This document shows, one piece after another, positions 1 to 6,194 of a DNA stretch of 7,463 bases. The stretch comes from Clostridiales bacterium. GTDB lineage: Bacteria > Bacillota > Clostridia > WRLR01. The stretch covers positions 1 to 7,463 of the forward strand of contig JAITSR010000067.1 in assembly GCA_031287655.1 (NCBI GenBank), written 5' to 3'. The notes beneath the pieces are model-generated. The model searched no databases. It saw only the letters and a program-made list of their open reading frames with translations, and was not told where the DNA came from. Numbering within the stretch: the stretch's first letter is position 1; each line of letters starts with the position of its first letter. The position numbers and the translations under genes were made by a program.

Positions 1-1803
1 GCCACGAAAGAACAGATCGCGCTCGCGCGCTCGCAGATTCTCGCGTCTCGCAAAGCGCTCAACGCGCTTGACAAGCCGCAGTGGTATATCTTGGATCGGG
101 ACGCGAACCCCGGTTACGCGGGCTTTAGCGAGGACTCCGACAAGATCGAGGCGATCGGCAGGGTGTTCCCCGCAATCTTCTTTATCGTCGCGGCGCTCGT
201 GAGCCTGACGACGATGACCCGTCTCGTCGAGGAGCGGCGCATCGAAATCGGGACGCTAAAATCCCTCGGGTATGGGAACCTTGCGATCATGTCCAAATAC
301 ATCCTCTACGCCGCCGCGCCCACGGTCCTCGGCGGCCTCGCGGGCGGTTATTTCGGGATGCAGTTCTTCCCCGTTATCATTATTTCGGCCTACAGTATGC
401 TCTATGCCGTGCCGTACCCCGTGACGCCGCTGCACATCCCGTTCTGGATGACCGGCATCGTAATCGGCGCGCTCAGTACGCTGATCGCGACGATCGCCGC
501 CTGCGAGAACGAGTTGCGCGCATCGCCGTCCACGCTGATGCGGCCCAAGTCTCCAAAGCTCGGCAAGCGCATTTTATTGGAGCGCATCCCGCTGTTGTGG
601 CGCTCCCTGTCGTTTATCCAAAAAGTCACGGTCCGCAACATCTTCCGCTACAAAAAGCGGTTTTTCATGACGATCGTAGGCGTCGCGGGCTGTACCGCGC
701 TCCTGATGACAGGCTTTGGGCTGCGCGACTCGGTCACGGCGATGCTCGACCTGCAATTTGTCGAGATCAACCGGTACGATTTGACGACCACGATGACGGA
801 CACCGCGAAAGCATCCGATCTCAACGCCGTTGTGAGCCTGCTCGCGGGCGACGACTTTGTGCGGGGCAACATGCCGTGTCGGCGAATGACCTATGACGCG
901 GGCAGCGAGCAGCCCGGGATGAACGCGAGAGCGCCTGTGTCGGTCACGCTCGTCGTTCCGCAGGATGCGGAAACGTTCCATGAGTACATTGTGCTTCGTG
1001 ACCGGACGACCCACGCACAGCTTCCGTTCGGCGCAAGCGTGGCGGCGCCAGGCGGTTCGGGCGGTATGGAAGGCGCCGTAATAACGGAAAAACTCGCGTC
1101 ATTGCTGGGTCTTGTACCGGGCGACAGCTTTTTTATCACAGATGAAGACGGCGTCCGCATCGACATCCTCGTGTCCGGCATCACGGAGAACTACTACGCG
1201 CATTATGTCTATATGACCGCCGCACTCTATACGCAACTGCTCGGGCAAGCGCCGGAGTATAACTGTGTCTACACGTTTCTGAGCGAGACCACGCTGGATG
1301 ATCGGATACAACTCGCGGGCAAGGTGTTAAACAGGAAAGGCGTCAACGCGATTTACTATACGAGCGCGATCAGCGAAACCTTTCAGGAGGTCATCACCAA
1401 TCTCAACTTCGTCGTGCTCGTTTTGATCCTGTCCGCCGCGGCGCTCGCCTTTGTCGTACTTCTGAACCTTACGAGCATCAATATCAGCGAGCGCATCCGG
1501 GAGCTCGCGACGATCGAAGTGCTCGGCTTTTATGACCGCGAGGTCTCCGCTTACGTTTACAGGGAAAATATCGCGCTGACGGTGATCGGGGCCGGGATCG
1601 GCCTTCTGCTCGGCGTCGCGCTGCACCTTTATGTGGTTGTGTCGACCGAGACGGAGCTGATGATGTTCGGACGCAAGATCAGACCGGAGAGTTTTGTCTA
1701 TTCGGTCCTGCTCACGCTGATCTTCTCAATCTGCGTCAACATACTCACGGGGAAGAGGCTGCGGAGTATCAACATGGTCGAAGCGCGGAAAAGTGTCGAA
1801 TGA
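1..1803 (+). CDS. ABC transporter permease, two FtsX domains (5' end cut by window)
   Basis: This is the inner-membrane permease of an ABC exporter of the MacB/FtsX class. The reading frame is open from base 1, so the gene begins outside the window; the TTG at 91 is not a credible start because the coding pattern continues through it. 600 codons are visible (residue 1 = bases 1-3). Residues 1-25 look like the end of a coiled coil. They lead into a 'PQWYILDRD' stretch and a first FtsX domain with membrane segments near 53-72, 101-130 and 148-167. The cytoplasmic coupling motif EERRIEIGTLKSLGYG is at about 77-92. A second half follows: a membrane segment at about 220-240, an extracytoplasmic domain at about 241-465, then three segments at about 467-489, 523-546 and 564-582 with a second coupling motif (ISERIRELATIEVLGF). 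In related large clostridial permeases the missing N-terminus carries the first membrane segment and a long extracellular coiled coil. Substrate unknown. The ATPase is presumably upstream and the adaptor gene follows. Confidence 0.93.
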   Translation, partial: ATKEQIALARSQILASRKALNALDKPQWYILDRDANPGYAGFSEDSDKIEAIGRVFPAIFFIVAALVSLTTMTRLVEERRIEIGTLKSLGYGNLAIMSKYILYAAAPTVLGGLAGGYFGMQFFPVIIISAYSMLYAVPYPVTPLHIPFWMTGIVIGALSTLIATIAACENELRASPSTLMRPKSPKLGKRILLERIPLLWRSLSFIQKVTVRNIFRYKKRFFMTIVGVAGCTALLMTGFGLRDSVTAMLDLQFVEINRYDLTTTMTDTAKASDLNAVVSLLAGDDFVRGNMPCRRMTYDAGSEQPGMNARAPVSVTLVVPQDAETFHEYIVLRDRTTHAQLPFGASVAAPGGSGGMEGAVITEKLASLLGLVPGDSFFITDEDGVRIDILVSGITENYYAHYVYMTAALYTQLLGQAPEYNCVYTFLSETTLDDRIQLAGKVLNRKGVNAIYYTSAISETFQEVITNLNFVVLVLILSAAALAFVVLLNLTSINISERIRELATIEVLGFYDREVSAYVYRENIALTVIGAGIGLLLGVALHLYVVVSTETELMMFGRKIRPESFVYSVLLTLIFSICVNILTGKRLRSINMVEARKSVE

Positions 1804-1852
1804 GAAACAGATAGATAGTTGGGTAGATGGGGTAGAAAAAGTCTAGGGAGGC

Positions 1853-1880
1853 TTGGAAAGTTAAGGAACTGTGAAATAAT
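1853..1880 (+). promoter_or_regulatory. candidate sigma-A promoter with extended -10 for the adaptor gene
   Basis: A -35-like TTGGAA (1853-1858, 4 of 6 to consensus) is followed after 16 bases by AATAAT (1875-1880, 5 of 6 to TATAAT). A TG dinucleotide at 1872-1873 has the one-base spacing of an extended -10 element. The element sits in a locally AT-rich gap in an otherwise GC-rich window. It lies about 50 bases before the adaptor start, which predicts transcription from about 1887. This is pattern matching only. The adaptor may equally be transcribed by read-through from the permease gene. Confidence 0.4.
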
Positions 1881-1901
1881 AAATATTTTTGAACAGTTCC
1901 T
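1864..1901. repeat. 9-bp inverted repeat flanking the candidate -10
   Basis: The left arm AGGAACTGT (1864-1872) is the exact reverse complement of the right arm ACAGTTCCT (1893-1901), with a 20-base AT-rich spacer. The arms straddle the candidate -10 element and their centres are 29 bases apart. Two readings fit. It could be an operator for a dimeric regulator, or a hairpin in read-through RNA from the permease gene. No U-run follows the right arm, so it is not a canonical rho-independent terminator. Confidence 0.5.
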
Positions 1902-1912
1902 AAGGACAAAAT

Positions 1913-1918
1913 AGGAGG
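1913..1918 (+). promoter_or_regulatory. ribosome binding site of the adaptor gene
   Basis: A perfect AGGAGG lies 12 bases before GTG 1931 and 15 bases before ATG 1934, a rather long spacing for both. An in-frame TAA at 1901-1903 rules out any start further upstream. The site therefore supports initiation at 1931/1934, and so supports translation of the unusual low-complexity N-terminal tail. Confidence 0.7.
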
Positions 1919-1930
1919 TTTAGGGGATTT

Positions 1931-3910
1931 GTGATGGAACGATCTGAACAGTGGCAGGACGAAGAAACAAAACGCGGCGACGGCACGAATGATGGCGTAA
2001 ACGGCGGCGTGGACAGCGGCATGGGTGGCGACGCGGATGATGTGAGCGCAGATGACAATGCGGATGGCGTGGGTGCTGATGACGGCGCTGTGAATGTCAG
2101 AGAATATGACTTTGACGGCGTGAATGGCGGTTTTGTGATAAACGCGCAGCGCACGGCGGAGGACGTATCAGCGGTCTCATCAGAGAGCGCGCCGGGCCCT
2201 GACTCCGCGGTTTCAGTAGGAAGCGCGCCGGACCCGGGCTCCGGAATTGCGGCGGTAGGCGCGTCAGACAACATCGGACTTGCGGCAAGAAGGCCCCGCA
2301 GGGCCTCGAGGGGCGGCCGCGCCGCGGGCAGGCTCATTGTGCGCCTGATTCGGCGGCTCGTGCTGTTCGCGCTGATTCTCGCCGTCGCGACGGGCGTCTA
2401 TTACTATTACCGGATCTACTTGCCGATACAACAGGCGCAGAAGGAATATCTGTTTGCGAATGTCGTCCGCAAGGACGTCCATACAGCGGTCTCCGCGACG
2501 GGTAACATTGCCGCAAAGGAGGAAGTCTCCCTCTACCTCGCCGCGTCGCAGAAGGTTCAGACGATACACGTCAAAGAGGGCGACCGGGTGTCCGCGGGTC
2601 AGACGCTGATCTCTTATGACATCGCGACCGAACAAAAAAATCTTGAACAAAAGCTCGCGATCGCCGAGATCAACCTGAAAAACTCAGAACTGAATGCCCG
2701 GAGTATCGCGCTGCCCGCGACCGGCAACGAGCTTTTGCAATACTCAGCCGACGTGACCTCCGCGCAAAAGAGCCTCACGGACTGTGAAAACGAGATCGAA
2801 AGCATTAAGATCCGGATCAACCAACAGCAAATCCGCGTCGACGACGCGCAGCGCACGATGGAGAAAAACGAGAGCCTGTACGCGCTTGATTTTCTCACGC
2901 GGGACGAGTACGACCAGTCCGTCTCGGCGTACAGAAGCGCCACCGAGTCGCAAAACGCCCTCGCGCTCTCCCTTTCGGGTCAGGAGCAGACGCTTGAGCA
3001 TCGGCGCGCTTTACTTGCGGACGCGGAAAGTAAACTCATGAACGCGATGAACAGGCTCTCGGACGAGGCCAATGTGATCCGCTACAGGCAGCAGGAAAAT
3101 ATCGTGGAACTCGCGCAAATTGAGATCGATCAGATCAAGGACGACCTTGCGGATCTGACGCCGACAACGGTGAGCCCCGTGGACGGCAACGTCGTCGCGG
3201 TCTATGTCACGGAAGGCGGGACAGCCTCGCAGAGTTCGGCGGTGATCCGGCTCTCCGACCTCTCTTCTGTCGTCGTCCGCTCCGATGTTTCAGAGTACGA
3301 CGCGCCGCTCCTCGAAGTCGGTCAAAAGGTGGATATCTACTCGAGCGGTCTGCCCGACACGGCTCTCAACGGCGTGATTACGAGAATCGCCTCGGCCTCC
3401 GTCGAAAAGGAGTCCGGAACGGAAAAAGAGGTCGTCGTGCCTGTCGAGATCGCGGTAGACAGCGCGGACAACCGTCTGAAAACGGGCTATACGGTCGACC
3501 TCGATGTGATCATCACGGAGGTCAAAGACGTGCTGTCCGTGCCGTCTCAGGCAATTTTCAATGAGGGAGGCGAGCGGTTCGCCTATGTGCTTTTGGAAAT
3601 CGGCGAGCCAATCCCGGAGGGGCTCACCGTTTCCGACGACGCCACCGCACAGAGCGAGACCGAGTCCGCTGTGTCTGAGCCGACGACGATCTCTGTCTTA
3701 GGATTGTCTTTTGCGCTGCCGAGCCTCGACGATGTACTGGCGAAGATTGACTCTATGCTGGCGGCGTTCGGCGGGCAATTTACGCAGAATACCGCCGACG
3801 ACGCCCCCGTACCCGTAAAAATCAGCGTCACGACCGGCCTGTACGGGGACAACGGCGTCGAGATTCTCGCCGGCCTCCCCGAGGGCACAGAAGTCGTACT
3901 GAACCCATAG
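1931..3910 (+). CDS. efflux periplasmic-adaptor-like subunit (HlyD/MacA/YknX type)
   Basis: 659-residue membrane-anchored adaptor that would work with the upstream ABC permease in a MacAB/YknXYZ-like exporter. Residues 1-118 are low-complexity and acidic (D, G, A, S, V) with DGVNGG at both 21-26 and 62-67. A very basic stretch (about 120-142) and one membrane segment (about 143-160) follow, placing the rest outside the cytoplasm. The first lipoyl half is at about 185-230 (VKEGDRVSAGQTLISYD). A long alpha-helical hairpin spans about 231-408. Its tip has K312, L316 and T323 with the spacing of the R-L-S motif of MacA/AcrA-type adaptors. The second lipoyl half is at about 412-443 (SPVDGNVVAVYVTEGG), then a beta-barrel to about 530. 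The membrane-proximal domain (about 535-659) is split by an extra segment at 556-624. GTG 1931 and ATG 1934 are adjacent possible starts; ATG 1934 is equally likely. Function as adaptor is secure, substrate unknown. Confidence 0.9.
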   Translation: MMERSEQWQDEETKRGDGTNDGVNGGVDSGMGGDADDVSADDNADGVGADDGAVNVREYDFDGVNGGFVINAQRTAEDVSAVSSESAPGPDSAVSVGSAPDPGSGIAAVGASDNIGLAARRPRRASRGGRAAGRLIVRLIRRLVLFALILAVATGVYYYYRIYLPIQQAQKEYLFANVVRKDVHTAVSATGNIAAKEEVSLYLAASQKVQTIHVKEGDRVSAGQTLISYDIATEQKNLEQKLAIAEINLKNSELNARSIALPATGNELLQYSADVTSAQKSLTDCENEIESIKIRINQQQIRVDDAQRTMEKNESLYALDFLTRDEYDQSVSAYRSATESQNALALSLSGQEQTLEHRRALLADAESKLMNAMNRLSDEANVIRYRQQENIVELAQIEIDQIKDDLADLTPTTVSPVDGNVVAVYVTEGGTASQSSAVIRLSDLSSVVVRSDVSEYDAPLLEVGQKVDIYSSGLPDTALNGVITRIASASVEKESGTEKEVVVPVEIAVDSADNRLKTGYTVDLDVIITEVKDVLSVPSQAIFNEGGERFAYVLLEIGEPIPEGLTVSDDATAQSETESAVSEPTTISVLGLSFALPSLDDVLAKIDSMLAAFGGQFTQNTADDAPVPVKISVTTGLYGDNGVEILAGLPEGTEVVLNP

Positions 3911-3915
3911 GAAAG

Positions 3916-3948
3916 GAACAGGTCAGACGGGAGCAACGTCGCCTGTTT
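3916..3948 (+). other. stem-loop after the adaptor gene (weak terminator or spacer hairpin)
   Basis: AACAGG (3917-3922) pairs with CCTGTT (3942-3947), with G-U pairs at 3916-3948 and 3923-3941. After a two-base bulge, GACG (3926-3929) pairs with CGTC (3937-3940) around a seven-base loop. The stem begins six bases after the adaptor stop codon. No run of T follows, so an intrinsic terminator is not well supported. It could mark a processing point or a weak terminator between the exporter genes and the pseudouridine synthase gene. Confidence 0.35.
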
Positions 3949-3990
3949 GAACGCAGCGCGTCTGCGCCGCGCGCCGGAAGTCCGGCTAAA

Positions 3991-3996
3991 AGGGGG
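3991..3996 (+). promoter_or_regulatory. ribosome binding site of the pseudouridine synthase gene
   Basis: AGGGGG (5 of 6 to AGGAGG) lies 5 bases before GTG 4002. An in-frame TAA at 3987-3989 means the gene cannot start further upstream, so this site decides for GTG 4002. Confidence 0.6.
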
Positions 3997-4001
3997 CTGC
4001 C

Positions 4002-5081
4002 GTGCGGAGGATTGAAACCGGAAAAGGACTCCGGCCCAATACGAGGCTCGACGAATATATCCTGACGACATTCCCGGCGCTGCCCAAAAACGCGCTGTAC
4101 AAGGCGTTCCGCAAAAAAGACGTGAAAATCTGCGGCAAGTGGGCCGCCGCAGACGCGCTTTTGCGCCCCGGCGACACTCTGGACATCTATCTGCCGGACG
4201 AAGTTCTGTTCGGCGCGGGAGCGCCGGGCACGCCGGGAGCGCCGGGCCGACAAGGCGCGGAGCCTAGGGGCGGGGCGGCGGCGCAGGCTGAAACCCGGTG
4301 CGGCGCTCCGCGGCAGGAACTGGGCCGGGGGCAGGGGCAGTATGCCGGTTTTTCCGTCGTGTACGAGGACGAGCGCCTGCTGGTCATTGACAAGGCGCAG
4401 GGCATTCCGGTACACCCGGACCGCAACGGCAAGGGCGTCACGCTGATAGAGCTTGTCCATGAATACCTTGGATATTCCGGCCCAACCGCGCCGGGCGGCG
4501 CCGCCCCTTTCGCCCCCGCGCTCTGCCACCGGCTCGACCGCAACACGGGCGGGCTCGTGCTGATCGCGAAGGACCGCCGGACCCTCGACTTTGTTTTGGA
4601 AAAAATCGCGTCGGCCGAGATTAAAAAATACTACCGCTGCGTTGTGGCCGGCAGACCGGACCCGCCCGAAGCAAAGCTCCGCGCGTGGCTCACAAAGGAC
4701 GAGGTCCGCGGCAAGGTCAGAATCCACGATTTCGGCGGCAGTCCGCCCCCGCCCCGCGCGCAGAAAATCGTCACGCGCTATCAGACAATTCGCTACGACC
4801 GGCGCAGCGACACGTCTCTGCTGGAGGTGACGCTTGTGACCGGGCGAACCCATCAGATACGGGCGCATCTCGCGTCCATCGGGCATCCGATCATCGGGGA
4901 CGGCAAATACTGCCCGAACGCGATCAACCGCAGATACCGCGCTGCGTTTCAAATGCTTGTCGCGTACAAGGTCACATTTTCCTTCACGCGCCCCGCGGAG
5001 CCGCAAAACCCTTTGGCCAACCTCTCGGGCATGCGTTTTGAAATTGCGGACGGCCTCTCCCACCCGCAGCCGCAGACGTAG
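4002..5081 (+). CDS. RluA-family pseudouridine synthase
   Basis: 359-residue enzyme that isomerises specific uridines in RNA, most likely 23S rRNA as for RluC/RluD; the target cannot be read from the sequence. An N-terminal S4 RNA-binding domain covers about 14-66 (TRLDEYI, then ALYKAFRKKDVKICGK). It is followed by an unusual Gly/Ala/Pro/Gln/Arg-rich linker (71-113) with a short collagen-like GAPGTPGAPG run. The catalytic domain starts at about 114 (VVYEDERLLVIDKAQGIPVH). It contains the family signature CHRLDRNTGG, in which D179 is the expected catalytic aspartate, and the conserved GRTHQIRAHL at 281-290 followed by GHPIIGD. The GTG start is fixed by an upstream in-frame stop and a G-rich ribosome binding site. 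It begins 91 bases after the adaptor gene. It converges with the dihydrouridine synthase gene across a 93-base gap. Family assignment is very secure; the exact subfamily (RluC-like is the best guess) is not. Confidence 0.95.
   Translation: MRRIETGKGLRPNTRLDEYILTTFPALPKNALYKAFRKKDVKICGKWAAADALLRPGDTLDIYLPDEVLFGAGAPGTPGAPGRQGAEPRGGAAAQAETRCGAPRQELGRGQGQYAGFSVVYEDERLLVIDKAQGIPVHPDRNGKGVTLIELVHEYLGYSGPTAPGGAAPFAPALCHRLDRNTGGLVLIAKDRRTLDFVLEKIASAEIKKYYRCVVAGRPDPPEAKLRAWLTKDEVRGKVRIHDFGGSPPPPRAQKIVTRYQTIRYDRRSDTSLLEVTLVTGRTHQIRAHLASIGHPIIGDGKYCPNAINRRYRAAFQMLVAYKVTFSFTRPAEPQNPLANLSGMRFEIADGLSHPQPQT
4216..4247 (+). repeat. 14-bp direct repeat inside the pseudouridine synthase linker
   Basis: CGGGAGCGCCGGGC occurs at 4216-4229 and again at 4234-4247, offset by 18 bases (six codons). 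The duplication keeps the frame and encodes the GAPGTP/GAPGRQ part of the linker, giving four Gly-X-Y triplets. It looks like slippage-type expansion of a low-complexity linker. Confidence 0.6.
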
Positions 5082-5174
5082 GAGAAAACCGACCGCTTTC
5101 ATCCCGCACTCTGCGCGCGCATGCCTCCGCCTTCTCGCTCCAACGAGTTCTAACTGCATCGCCAATCCAAGGCG
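5082..5174. other. convergent intergenic gap, no clear terminator
   Basis: This gap separates the 3' ends of the pseudouridine synthase gene (+) and the dus gene (-). A bidirectional terminator would be expected here. I see only a short 4-bp stem (CTCG 5134-5137 with CGAG 5144-5147) and no T-run on either strand. No small gene or RNA is supported. Confidence 0.4.
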
Positions 5175-6170
5175 TCACAGCGTCTCGCCCAGTTGGTCGA
5201 TGCGGCACAGCAGCTCGGCGCTCGACGTCAGGCGGAAGATTTCATTTTTGATTGCGGCCGCGCCGTGCATCCCCTTCACATACCACGCGAGATGCTTTCG
5301 CATTTCGAGGACGCCTGTGTGCTCGCCTTTTTCCGCGACCGCGAGGATCAAGTGCCTGCGCATCACGGCAAGACGCTCGGCCGGCGCAGGCCGCCGCGCC
5401 GCCGCGCCCGCGATCCCCCGGAATATCCACGGATTGCCGCGCGCGCCGCGTCCGATCATCACGCCGTCGCAGCCCGTCTGCTCGAGCATACGCAGCGCGT
5501 CCCCCGCGCAAAAGACGTCGCCGTTGCCGACCACAGGGACCCCGACGGCCCGTTTGACACGGGCGACGACATCCCAGTCCGCGCGCCCCCCGTACATCTG
5601 CTCGCGCGTCCTGCCATGCACCGCGATCATCGCGGCGCCCGCGGCTTCCATCGCCTTTGCGAACTCGACGGCGTTCGCGCGCGCCGCGTCCCAGCCCTTG
5701 CGAATCTTCACGGTCACGGGCTTTTTTGTCGCCCCGGCCGCCGCCCGCACAACAGCCGCCGCCCGCGCCGGGTCGAGCATCAGCGCCGAACCCTCGCCGT
5801 TCTTTGTGATCTTGGGCATCGGGCAGCCCATGTTGATGTCAATCAGATCGGCATCCGATTCGCAGAGCAGCTCGACCGCTTTTGCGATAAAGAGCGGGTC
5901 CGCGCCGAAAATCTGGATCGCCGCCGGTCGCTCCGGCCGCGTGACCCGCGTCAGCTCAAAACTCTTGCGGTCCCCATAGCAGAGTCCTTTCGCGCTGACC
6001 ATCTCCGTATACAGAAACCCCTTCGCGCCGACTTCTCTGCACACGATCCGAAACGCGGTGTCCGTGACACCGGCCATCGGCGCGAGCAGGATATTCTGTT
6101 CCGCCGTGACGCCGCCGATCCGCAGCGTCTGTATCCGGCTGTCGCCCCTCTGTTCCCCGTCAAATGTCAT
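5175..6170 (-). CDS. dusB: tRNA-dihydrouridine synthase, DusB-like
   Basis: FMN-dependent enzyme that reduces specific uridines in tRNA to dihydrouridine in the cytoplasm. From ATG 6170 the protein has 331 residues, normal for bacterial Dus. The TIM-barrel start shows LLAPMAGVTDTAFR (about 28-41 from this start). The Dus signature DINMGCPMPKITKNGEGSA (about 111-129) follows, with C116 as the expected active-site cysteine. The VTVKIRKGWD strand, the HGRTREQMYGG motif (about 185-195), the flavin-phosphate loops VVGNGDV (about 213-219) and GVMIGRGARGNPWIF (about 236-250), and the C-terminal helical tRNA-binding part come after. An in-frame TTG at 6182 would add four residues (MDAK). Its upstream AGGG is weak, so I prefer ATG 6170, but the choice is uncertain. 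The gap to the upstream hydrolase gene is only 24 bases, which suggests co-transcription. DusB is favoured over other Dus types because DusB-type proteins are the usual ones in Bacillota. Confidence 0.95.
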   Translation of the reverse strand: MTFDGEQRGDSRIQTLRIGGVTAEQNILLAPMAGVTDTAFRIVCREVGAKGFLYTEMVSAKGLCYGDRKSFELTRVTRPERPAAIQIFGADPLFIAKAVELLCESDADLIDINMGCPMPKITKNGEGSALMLDPARAAAVVRAAAGATKKPVTVKIRKGWDAARANAVEFAKAMEAAGAAMIAVHGRTREQMYGGRADWDVVARVKRAVGVPVVGNGDVFCAGDALRMLEQTGCDGVMIGRGARGNPWIFRGIAGAAARRPAPAERLAVMRRHLILAVAEKGEHTGVLEMRKHLAWYVKGMHGAAAIKNEIFRLTSSAELLCRIDQLGETL

Positions 6171-6194
6171 TTTGGCATCCAAAACGGGCCGACC

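Noticed and set aside
1810..1837. Degenerate short repeats of TAGAT/GGGTAGATGG after the permease stop codon
   Set aside because: The units are too short and imperfect, and too few in number, to call a tandem-repeat array or binding-site cluster.
1864..1901. Inverted repeat as a rho-independent terminator of the permease gene
   Set aside because: The loop is long (20 bases), the stem has only nine pairs and no T-run follows the right arm.
1864..1920. Inverted repeat as the ends of a miniature mobile element
   Set aside because: The whole unit is only 38 bases and no flanking target-site duplication is visible.
1900..2337. 145-codon Pro/Ser/Thr-rich open frame on the - strand opposite the adaptor tail
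   Set aside because: It mirrors the low-complexity acidic repeats of the adaptor tail. The + strand has a perfect ribosome binding site and continues into a real adaptor.
3828..5165. 445-codon open frame on the - strand opposite the pseudouridine synthase gene
   Set aside because: The + strand frame has the full S4 and RluA signatures. The antisense product is Arg/Ala-rich without motifs.
4957..5979. 340-codon open frame on the + strand across the convergent gap
   Set aside because: It overlaps the end of the pseudouridine synthase gene out of frame and runs antisense to dus. Its Ser/Arg/Ala-rich composition is typical of a shadow frame.
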